DNA from: Branchiostoma floridae
Taxonomy: Eukaryota; Chordata; Leptocardii; Amphioxiformes; Branchiostomatidae
Direction: 5' to 3'
Length of the DNA: 64,000 nucleotides
Assembly: GCF_000003815.2 (NCBI RefSeq)
Contig: NC_049997.1
Coordinates: forward strand, 1-64,000
Of the stretch, positions 56,369-64,000 are shown piece by piece; positions within the stretch are counted from its first letter, which is position 1, and each line of letters opens with the position of its first letter. Below the pieces are notes generated by a model. The model did no database searches, was not told the DNA's origin, and saw nothing but the letters and a program-made list of their open reading frames with translations. A program made the translations under genes and the position numbers.

Positions 56369-56576
56369 AACAGAAATCAGAGTCAAAGGAAGGGAGTGTG
56401 TGTATTGTACCAGCTTGGGCCTTGTCGAGCTGAGTGGAAGGTTGACAATCTCTATTGTCACCATGATGCTGTGATGCTGTATACGTTGTGTAATGATGAG
56501 ATAAAACAGAAATCAGAATCAAAGGAATGGAGTGTGTGTGTATTGTACCAGCTCAGGACTTGTCGAGATGAGTGGA
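56325..56576. repeat. Duplicated ORF end / 3' UTR (about 125-bp unit)
   Basis: The stop-codon region ('ccatgatgctgtata...gttgtgtaatga', 'ataaaacagaaatcaga', 'ggagtgtgtgt', 'gtaccagct') is repeated directly downstream at 56460-56576. The copies differ by small indels. Confidence 0.75.
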
Positions 56577-56612
56577 TGAGAAATGGGAGTCTATGGTGCT
56601 CCATAATTGAGA

Positions 56613-57290
56613 AATACTTGGCGCCAGCTTCCACCCTTGCCACACGGCACATTCAGTGGTGGCAAGGGGGATGGGGAATGACAAAGGTTCCCGCTCTGGC
56701 TCTTGCCAAAATTGGTAAGAGGGAGCCTGGTGGATGCCTGTGAATGAAGTACTTGGCGCCAGCTTCCGGCCCTTGCCACACGGCACATTCAGTGGTGGCA
56801 AGGAGGATGGGGAATGACAAAGGTTCCCGCTCTGGCTCTTGCCAAAATTGGTAAGAGGGAGCCTGGTGGATGCCTGTGAATGAAGTACTTGGCGCCAGCT
56901 TCCGGCCCTTGCCACACGGCACATTCAGTGGTGGCAAGGGGGATGGGGAATGACAAAGGTTCCCGCTCTGGCTCTTGCCAAAATTGGTAAGAGGGAGCCT
57001 GGTGGATGCCTGTGAATGAAGTACTTGGCGCCAGCTTCCGGCCCTTGCCACACAGCATATTCAGTGGTGGCAAGGGGGATGGGGAATGACAAAGGTTCCC
57101 GCTCTGGCTCTTGCCAAAACTGGTAAGAGGGAGCCTGGTGGATGCCTGTGAATGAAATATTTGTTGCCAGCTTCCGGCCCTTGCCACACGGCACATTCAG
57201 TGGTGGCAAGGGGGATGGGGAATGACAAAGGTTCCCGCTCCGGCTCTTGCCAAAGGACAAGAGGGAGCCTGGTGGAGGCTCAGTGATTGG
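56613..57290. repeat. 136-bp tandem array with paired hairpins, five units
   Basis: Unit starts at 56615 (135 bp), 56750, 56886, 57022 and 57158 (136 bp each, the last partly diverged). Each unit holds CCCTTGCCAC with GTGGCAAGGG (10-bp stem, 15-nt loop) and TCTTGCCAA with TTGGTAAGA. GGCGCC is present in four. Minus-strand ORFs through it are shadows. Confidence 0.92.
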
Positions 57291-57299
57291 GAGCCATGT

Positions 57300-58074
57300 G
57301 GATTTATGAATCATTTTTGTTAATATTAATTCATCCTTTGGACTTGTTTTTAGAATTTGTGTAGATGTTATACCAAATGTCACTGGTTTGACTTCTATAT
57401 GATGGCTTTAATTTCATTCATGTCAATCCTTTTTGATCCTGTCAGTTGTACCTTTTCATTTGCAAGTACAAGTTGTGTATATGTATTTATTATACCTCTG
57501 TTGCAATATTCCTTTATCATTCAAAAGCATTGTGCATTAACATTTTGAAGTGTCCACAAATGTGTAAAACAAAGATTGACATGTCTCTGTTTTTTTTTCA
57601 GCAGTAAGAACATTGTGCTCATGACACACAGCAGGTAGGGCCTGTTTTCTTGTCGCTAGACTTGCATGTACATGTAGGTGTAGACTGTAGAGACAGGTGC
57701 AGAATTGGGATCGAAGAGAAGATTTATGTGTAACACAAACACATTGTTATCTTCTGGCAACAATATGTATACTTTCCAAATCAATGGTATAATTATTTCA
57801 TCAAATATTTGATTGATGTCTGCCTTGAAATGCCAAATCTCACTCTCCTGTTTGCATTGTTAAGATGTGACCTCTAGAGAAGAAAACAATTGGTCCATGA
57901 GAAGCTGTATTTGGAGGAGGCACACAGATTTTGTCCCAGGCAGCAACAGATTGATGGAAGATTGCAAATAGTTGTGGAAATGTGTACTGTTTCCAAATCT
58001 GCCTATAGTTTGATATTTCTGCTTTGCATTGAAATTCTAACCTCCCTGTTTCTGTCCTCCATACCCCTCTACAG
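57300..58074. other. Non-coding, no clear feature
   Basis: AT-rich sequence. An open stretch at 57871-57960 behind 'acctctag' (HEKLYLEEAHRFC) has no matching donor and was not called. Confidence 0.35.
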
Positions 58075-58163
58075 AAGAGAAGCAGAGCTTGGCCTTTGAC
58101 TGTATGTGGAAGAAGCAGACTGACTTGATTCCAACCAGCCAGAAAAGGACACGTAGATATTGA
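58075..58163 (+). CDS. Possible terminal exon of an unknown gene
   Basis: Behind the acceptor 'atacccctctacag', the phase-1 frame encodes EKQSLAFDCMWKKQTDLIPT and SQKRTRRY and then stops (TGA 58161-58163). The basic C-terminus looks protein-like, but no partner exon or family was found. It is not in frame with the VWC gene. Low confidence. Confidence 0.25.
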
Positions 58164-58559
58164 TCGCAACCGATTCTGAAAAGATATATTTTGACGGAAT
58201 TGTAATTTTCTGCGAATAAGATCTAGTATGTAGTTTGCTATTTTTCCAGATTAACTTTTAACAATGTAAAAACTTAAGCTCAAATTACATTGTATTTACA
58301 TTAAGTCAATCAGATTGTGAGAGCAGACAAGTGTAAAATTGCAATTTTGTGAAAGTAAAACTGTAAAAATTGAAAGTTTTTTTTTTCATTCTTACTGTTT
58401 GCTGTCTGTGTGTGTGTATGTGTGTGTGTTTGTAAGAGAGAGAAGAGATAATCATTCTGAACTTCATCCCACTTGCTATCCAACATGCCATCACCATTTT
58501 TTTTAATACAAGAAGACCAGAGACTTCATCATTGTCAAGACATGAATACCAAAATTGCA

Positions 58560-59045
58560 AAGGCCCTGGAGGTATATATCACAGGCATTTCCATACAAAA
58601 TTTTGTTCCAATACCATGGCAATACAGAGGGGCCAAAAATGATACTAAAAATGGCCAAAAATTAATCCTCTTGAAGTGATGTATGCCAAAAATGTTTCGT
58701 TCTACCGTGCATATGTCGAGGGCACCCTTATACCAAATTCCATGTTATTCTGTTGTAATACCAGACCACAGATATCTCCATTTTGGAATGTTGATTTTTT
58801 TCCATATGTGTGATTGTGGAAGAACATTGTTGCATCGGCAGAGGGGCGGAGTGAAAATGGTGCATTTGCTCATAAGTAAATGTCGGCCTTTCTTGTCGTT
58901 CATTTCGAGAAGTTACTGTTAGAATGTTCGATTTCCGCACAGGGGTGATTTGGAACAGTTCAATTTTGCATGGGAACGGGTATGGCTGAAATATGCTGTA
59001 TTTGCTCTGAAGCAAATGTCGGCCTTTCTAGTAACATCAGGCAGT
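58560..59045 (+). repeat. Dispersed repeat ('ctgtatttgctc' family)
   Basis: Contains the family ending 'gaaatatgctgtatttgctc' plus 'gcaaatgtcggcctttct' twice in tandem (about 58860 and 58990), shared with 8920 and 22730. Non-coding. Confidence 0.45.
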
Positions 59046-59231
59046 GTGTACATAGTTTTCCCCATAGCTTTACTGCCACAATGCACCAGATCTATTTGCT
59101 ATAGGATGTATAGAATTCAAAATTTGTTTCTTGTATATTAAAGTTTTGAATAAAAGTTGCTTGGGTGATTGCACCGCTTCAATTAATAACTAATATAGAC
59201 ATTATGTGTCATCTTACCTGTCCTGTTTCAG

Positions 59232-59302
59232 AGTTGAACTGTGGAGACCACAATAATGGTGACAGATGGCAGCAAGACCCCTGCACCACCTGTACATGTC
59301 TG
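59232..59302 (+). CDS. VWC-array gene, exon a (first half of VWC domain 1)
   Basis: Acceptor 'cctgtttcag' and donor TGTCTG|GTAAGC. Entered in phase 1, it encodes LNCGDHNNGDRWQQDPCTTC then TCL, the first four cysteines of a von Willebrand factor type C domain (C...CxxCxC). It ends in phase 0 and continues in 60246..60339. Upstream exons are not recognised in the window. VWC arrays of this kind bind BMP/TGF-beta ligands in chordin/kielin-like secreted proteins. Confidence 0.85.
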
Positions 59303-59772
59303 GTAAGCTTAGTGTCATTAACATAGGGTCTGAGTATAGATAATTGTTAACCAGAAGTTTATATGCAAAGTCATGCCAGAAGGCTAATTGCAGCAACATT
59401 CTCAAGGGAAACAAAATACAATGTGGTACATAGTAGTACTGTCTATTCAGCTGAAGTTGCATCTTATTATTGGATTTGACTTCTTCTTAGAAGGCAGTGG
59501 TTAATGAACTGTCCCACACCCTGCAAAATAAGTGGGTTTTGTGACTTCAGTAAAAATGTAGTCTTTTGGCGATGTCCTATTATCTAATAATGTCCTATTA
59601 TTTAATAATTATTAAATGATTATTATTTTAAAATGTAGTCTTTTGGCGATGTCCTATTATATAGCAGCATTAACAGTAACAACCTATTGTCAATACCATC
59701 AAATGGCAGTCATCATTATCACCATCGTCAGCTTCGTCGCATGTCAGTAGTGGTATAAATGTGCCTAATGGT

Positions 59773-60025
59773 TGTTCAGCACCAAGGACAGGAGCAACAT
59801 AGTGTAAATGTCATTCAGTAACAATTACAGTTGTTAAGGTTATCATTCAGCACCAAGGACAGGGATGACAAAGTATTCATCATTGAATAATGCCAACAGA
59901 TCTTTGGGTTAGCATTTAGTACCAAGGACAGGAGTGACAAAGTGTTAATGTCATTCAATAATCGATTGATACTAGCAGTTGTTTTAGGAAGATTTTATTC
60001 AGCACCAAGGATAGGGCCAACACAG
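59773..60025. repeat. Degenerate tandem repeat, about 72-bp unit, four copies
   Basis: 'cagcaccaaggacagg' recurs at about 59777, 59847, 59920 and 60000, with 'gtgtaaatgtcattca' between. Intronic. Confidence 0.65.
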
Positions 60026-60245
60026 TGTAAACTTTGGTTGCATGTTGACACAAAATAAGAGGTTGCTATGACCACTTCCTAAAGCTGCCTTAGAGATGGG
60101 AGAAATGATATGTTTTGTTTATGATATAAATGACAGATAACACAGATAACTACACAAATGTGAATCTGATACTTGTATGTGAATTTAATAAGATATTTTC
60201 CTGATTCATTATCTTATATGTTATTTTGATATTTGTTTACTTTAG

Positions 60246-60339
60246 TCAGGTGTAGAGGACTGTGTGACCCAAAGGTGCCCTCCTGCTCCATGTCAGTATC
60301 CCAGAATTCCTGCTGGCAGGTGCTGCCCAGAGTGCAAAG
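60246..60339 (+). CDS. VWC-array gene, exon b (second half of VWC domain 1)
   Basis: Acceptor is 'tttgtttactttag' (the next CAG at 60249 would create an immediate stop in frame). It encodes SGVEDCVTQRCPPAPCQYPR and IPAGRCCPECK, supplying cysteines 5-10 including the CC and CxxC-end signature. Donor GCAAAG|GTCAGG, phase 1. With 59232..59302 it makes a complete 10-Cys VWC domain. Confidence 0.88.
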
Positions 60340-60750
60340 GTCAGGGTCATCATTGACTCTCTTGATGTCTAGTCTATAAATTTAAGAAAAAAACAGCTGT
60401 TCAGAGATCCTTCTTATGTCCTTGAAAACTAATCTATGCCTGCATTTTTTACCAATAGTCACTTTTTTCTTGTTACTCAATTTTGTTTAGTAGAGTTTTT
60501 CGGTTGGATTTAGGGAGTTTCCTCCAGTTGGAACTACTAGTCATCAGAGTTTTCTTTCAGCTTTTTAGTGGATTTTCCAGTGATCTTTGATCTATAATTG
60601 TTCAATTGGGGTGGTGTTCCCTTCCAAAAATAATTTTTATCAGGTTTGTAGATAATAGAATATAGGAGAATTTGTTCTCACTTTTCTTACGTTTTGATAT
60701 CAATCTGACACCTTCGTCTTGATGACTTCTTGTTCGATCCTGTACCCCAG

Positions 60751-60924
60751 GTTGTGAGTATGAGGGCAGGAAACTGAGGAATGGGCAGATCTTTGATGCC
60801 GACAGATGCACCAGCTGCACCTGTCTGAGGGGGCAGGTGGAGTGCCGCAGGAGGGAATGTCCTGTCCTGCTGTGCCAGGAACAGTACACACCCCCTGGGG
60901 ATTGCTGCCCACGCTGTGAAGGAG
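60751..60924 (+). CDS. VWC-array gene, exon c (complete VWC domain 2)
   Basis: Acceptor 'cctgtaccccag', donor GGAG|GTTGGT (weak but in phase). It encodes one complete domain: GCEYEGRKLRNGQIFD, then RCTSCTCLRGQVECRRRECP and YTPPGDCCPRCEG, ten cysteines. It is phase 1 at both ends, a shuffling-type module. Unlike domains 1 and 3 it is not split by an intron. Confidence 0.9.
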
Positions 60925-61242
60925 GTTGGTACAACATTACAATATACATATGTTACTAGATGTAAATTATAAAGATGCAAGCTGTTAATAAGTCATTCTC
61001 AAGCTTATCTATAATCAAGAATTTGCCCCAGAATCATGTTGGATTAAAGTTGGAACGAGTGCAATACCATGCAGGACGCATCACATTTAGTGGATCTAGA
61101 GATTGATCCTCAGCCTTGTTATGCCAAAGACTTCTGAAAATGGTATTTGGGAAAGAGTATGGCAGTTAAACACACACTGTGGACCAGTCCCCTGTTATAG
61201 TGATCCCACAAAGCTCTGTGTCTCTTAAAACTTATAACACTG

Positions 61243-62158
61243 CAGAGGCGGCGGCACCAAATTTCGTTTGGGGGGGCAAACTTTTACTGACTGAATTTTG
61301 CAACACCAGTAGCGCCGAAGGCACTACCCGTCGCGCCAGAGGCGCGACCATCCTAGGGGGGTCAGGGGGCATGCTCCCCCGGGAAAATTTGAAATCTTGA
61401 CCCTCCAAAACGCCATTTCCTGCGTTTTGACGGGCAAATTTTGCTGCCAGACTGAGCTAACTTCTATGACAATTCTGTTAGAAAGACACATGGTTTTAGC
61501 GAGGGCGATGCCCCCAAAATATATTCACGATTTTGAGTGTCGAAGGTGCATTAGCTGTCGCAAGGTTGGTCTGGGGAAATCTTAAAATCTGCATCCTCTG
61601 AAACGCCATTTTATGTATTTTGAGGGACAAATTTTGCTGAGGGACTATGCTAAATCTAATGCCATTTTTGTGAATGAAAGATATGTTTGAGGGCGATTAC
61701 CACGCCTCAACAAATTTTTACCATGTCGTTGTGAGTCATCGCTAGGGAGGTCCGGAGAAAATTTTGAAATCTTGACCGCATAAAACGTCATTTCCTGCAT
61801 TTGAGGCCCACATTCTGCTTGTAAACTAAGCTAAGTACGATAGTAAAATTTCTATTAATTTAAAAGGTTTTTGAGAGCGACGCTCCGGCAACATATGGTC
61901 CTGCGCCGACATGGCCGAAGACGCGAGCCGTCACAAGGGAACACTGACGAAATTTTGAAATCGGGACTCTCTGAAACGTCATTTCTTGCGTTTTCAGGCG
62001 TAAATTTTGCCGTTAGACTAGCTTGATTTAATGAAATTTCCATCATCAAAAAAATACACAAGGTTTCAGCTTGATTTTCTGGGGGGGGGCGACGCCCCCC
62101 CAACATATTTTTCGGGGGGGCAGCCGCCCCCCCTGCCCCCCCGGTGCCGCCGCCACTG
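61243..62158. mobile_element. CAG-ended TIR element with four internal repeats
   Basis: Ends CAGAGGCGGCGGCACC and GGTGCCGCCGCCACTG are near-perfect inverted repeats, flanked by CACTG on both sides (61238-61242, 62159-62163). Inside, a block of about 180 bp ('tttgaaatcttgaccctcc', 'aacgccatttcctgcgtttt', 'aaattttgctg') occurs four times. It has G/C homopolymers near both ends. Non-autonomous; it lies in a VWC-gene intron 70 bp before the next exon. Confidence 0.75.
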
Positions 62159-62230
62159 CACTGTTAGATCCTTTATGAAAAAGCCAATAGAGGAAGGCAT
62201 AACAAACAGTTTTGTCAATTTCTGATTCAG

Positions 62231-62313
62231 GTTGTGAGTATGAGATGATGACATTTGACGACGGCACCTACTTCACACCCATGTCCAACCCCTGCCTCAA
62301 CTGTTCCTGTCTG
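62231..62313 (+). CDS. VWC-array gene, exon d (first half of VWC domain 3)
   Basis: Acceptor 'aatttctgattcag', donor TGTCTG|GTAAAG. Encodes GCEYEMMTFDDGTYFTPMSN and PCLNCSCL, the first four cysteines of domain 3. Entered in phase 1 from exon c (or any phase-1 exon) and left in phase 0, exactly as in domain 1. Confidence 0.88.
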
Positions 62314-62420
62314 GTAAAGCAATTCTTTTTCTTCTGCACTGGTAGTTCTTTGTTTAACTTCTTGACAGCTACAGTTACATTACTGACTTCCATCTTCTGT
62401 AGTGACAGCTAGTGTGGTTA

Positions 62421-62617
62421 TACCCCTGTCACATTATCCATGATCTTCGGTCGTATCGATGGAATGTCGGCTATATTTAAGATAAGGGGGTTGCGCATTT
62501 TTTCCACCTGAAAACCGTCCCTGTCACATAAGCCAGACTTTGTACCTTGCACAATTGTTGTGCAATAAAGTTATAAGCGAATCTCGGCCGATTGATTTTC
62601 ACAAAATGTGACAGGAG
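62421..62617. mobile_element. Small MITE with ACCCCTGTCACAT ends
   Basis: Left CCCCTGTCACAT and right ATGTGACAGG are inverted. Subterminal 'tcggtcgtatcgat' and 'cggccgattgatttt' resemble the 31251 family. Contains 'ttgttgtgcaataaag' internally. Intronic. Confidence 0.6.
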
Positions 62618-62904
62618 CCAGCGGTCACTACAGAGGATGGTATTTAAAGGCCCAAAGTTAAGTACATACTGGAATATTATCTTCATAGTTTAATGTTAGG
62701 AATGTCTATTTCAATTGAGCTTCTTTTTCACTGTAAACCAAAGCTCCTGGGAGACTACAATGGCCTGCTTGCTCCAAAACAGTCTCCTTGCCAGTAACAA
62801 AAGGGACTGGAAGAAACTTACAGTTGCCTGCATAGTAGGAAATTGATGATGATGAAGTAGTCAAACTTGAAACTCATGTTAGATGTATACATTTTTCCTG
62901 ATAG

Positions 62905-62998
62905 CAAGGCCTGGTGAGATGTAACCCCGTCCCCTGCCCTCCGGCTCCATGTGCTAACCCTGTCAAGCCTCTGGGAAGGTGCTGCCCCATCTGTCCTG
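62905..62998 (+). CDS. VWC-array gene, exon e (second half of VWC domain 3)
   Basis: Acceptor 'atttttcctgatag' and donor TCCTG|GTAAGA. Encodes [20 protein letters not shown] and [11 protein letters not shown], cysteines 5-10. It is phase 0 in and phase 1 out, matching exon b. The domain is complete and canonical. Confidence 0.9.
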
Positions 62999-63740
62999 GT
63001 AAGACTTTGAAATATACTTAAAAGTTTATGAACTAAAGGTGATTCTGAACGATGCATCAATTTCTTGTTTAAGTGTCCTTCATTGTAACATACATAGACA
63101 TGGATTACTCTTTAATCATTTCCTACATTTGTATGTCCTGCAAAGTGTTCTGTCTTGTATATGTGTATCTGTGTGTTGTACATTTAGATCCAATTGTGAC
63201 TGTTGCTTGTTATGTGTGTTTAAGGCTCCTACAGTGTGGTCTTTCCTTTGTGTCCATGTCATGGCAGGGACAGGTACATGTCTATCAATTCTCAGTGCTA
63301 TTACGTCCTGTTGGAAGAAAATCCTCTCCCTCTCTCAATGCCTCAGTGTATTTTCTGTTGTCTAACATGTACTTTATTCACAATTCCATTGTTTCTAATA
63401 TATAGTTGCTGTAATTATTAACTCTCTTTTTCCAACCAACTTGGCTGTACTTAAGCTGACTGCTGCGTAACACTGTGTCAGGGATGCCAGCAGCAGTATA
63501 ATCAAATACTACTATAATGATGATCACTACAACTAACGTTAACTGTATGTAATCTGTCAGTTTTACATGTAAACTGAGCTAGTTTTGGTACCTAACAATT
63601 AGGTTTAATTTGATTATCCTTCTTTTAAGAAAATGAAAAAATGTCTTTAAGAAAATGGAAAAAAGTCTTTCCTTTAGGCTATTTAATGCCATTTGCTTCA
63701 TCAAAGTAGGTTAGACATTCAGGTAATAAGATACACCATA

Positions 63741-63866
63741 AAGTAGTTTCTCAAGCATCTGGATATGGTTTTGGAAACGGTCAGTGTCACTGATGAAAAC
63801 TACTGGATAGTAGTTGAAACGTCTGACCATTTCCATAACCATATCCAGTTGCTTGAGTAACAACTT
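63741..63866 (+). ncRNA. Hammerhead-ribozyme-like hairpin in a VWC-gene intron
   Basis: CTGATGA (63790-63796), stem II AACTACT-GGAT-AGTAGTT, GAAAC (63816-63820) and GTC (63821-63823) follow the hammerhead core order. GTCA just before the core pairs with TGAC just after the GTC (helix I). Helix III is minimal or open, as in the hammerheads described in Penelope-like elements, which may work as dimers. The whole lies in a larger palindrome with arms of about 44 bp (63741-63784, 63823-63866). Confidence 0.55.
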
Positions 63867-63936
63867 TTTGGCGTGTCATTTGCTTCATTGCTGATATTTT
63901 CTGACACTGACAATACTAACGTTACCATGTCACCAG

Positions 63937-64000
63937 CCTGCACCCACGACGGTGCAGCATACAGTGAGGGACAGACATGGAGAACACCAGACAACTGTCA
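63937..64000 (+). CDS. VWC-array gene, exon f (start of VWC domain 4, cut by window edge)
   Basis: Acceptor 'taccatgtcaccag'. In phase 1 it encodes ACTHDGAAYSEGQTWRTPDN then C, the first two cysteines of another VWC domain, and runs off the right edge. The gene is therefore at least four tandem VWC domains long and incomplete at both ends. Confidence 0.82.

Larger units (their letters stand above)
49073..57300 (+). mobile_element. Helentron-type Helitron, coding region plus 3' array
   Basis: One long, three-times-broken coding region runs from 49079 to 56368 in the order OTU protease, charged repeats, zinc-rich DUF6570-like domain, Helitron_like_N, HUH Rep, PIF1-type helicase and AP-endonuclease-like EN. 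A non-coding duplication (about 56325-56576) and a 136-bp tandem array (56613-57290) follow. OTU plus EN domains define the Helentron/Helitron2 branch. I could not fix the true termini; the 5' end may lie as far left as about 47 kb. The element is not likely to be autonomous in its present state. Confidence 0.85.

Noticed and set aside
56553-57383. Series of minus ORFs of 115-152 codons
   Set aside because: Shadows of the 136-bp array; identical peptides shifted by one unit.
57871-57960. Possible exon encoding HEKLYLEEAHRFC
   Set aside because: Acceptor-like start but no usable donor in frame.

Overview
The window looks like a chordate-type invertebrate nuclear genome, most likely an amphioxus (Branchiostoma). 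Genes are split by canonical GT-AG introns, most of the sequence is intronic or intergenic, and several families of small TIR elements, tRNA-derived SINEs and LINE tails are scattered through it. Minisatellites are abundant and there are four assembly gaps. A leucine-rich-repeat receptor, a tandem VWC-domain gene, an intradiol dioxygenase gene and an OTU/EN Helitron together fit a lancelet. The species call is inference.

Layout. 0-4 kb: three phase-compatible + strand exons (an acidic tract, then an AT-hook) of an unidentified nuclear protein. 4-34 kb: gene-poor and repeat-rich. It holds TIR elements, a 59-bp minisatellite of about 35 units, a CG-rich 2.1-kb TIR element, a pyrimidine-rich minisatellite, nested insertions near 26-27.6 kb, a deleted mariner at 28.2-28.7 kb, foldback elements and LINE tails. 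34.1-39.6 kb: four exons that can be read as one 181-codon ORF, followed in the last exon by an intact single-exon LRR type-I membrane receptor. 43.3-45.2 kb: minus-strand terminal exons of an intradiol ring-cleavage dioxygenase, convergent with the LRR gene. About 47-57.3 kb: a large Helentron-type Helitron (OTU, DUF6570-like region, Helitron_like_N, HUH Rep, PIF1 helicase, AP-endonuclease-like EN). Its coding region is broken by three small lesions and followed by a 136-bp tandem array. 59.2-64 kb: six exons of a + strand tandem VWC (chordin/kielin-like) gene that runs off the right edge.

Working together. The host genes show no operon logic. The LRR receptor and the VWC protein are cell-surface or secreted proteins. 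The dioxygenase is a catabolic-type enzyme family that is patchy in animals. The Helentron carries its own replication enzymes, but the copy looks recently inactivated: helicase and EN motifs are intact while the frame is broken by a 34-bp tandem duplication, an apparent few-base deletion and a one-base-type shift. The most unusual items are the animal intradiol dioxygenase, the hidden four-exon ORF upstream of the LRR receptor, a hammerhead-ribozyme-like hairpin at 63.74-63.87 kb, and the PBX/MEIS-type motif repeated through the 12.7-14.8 kb minisatellite.
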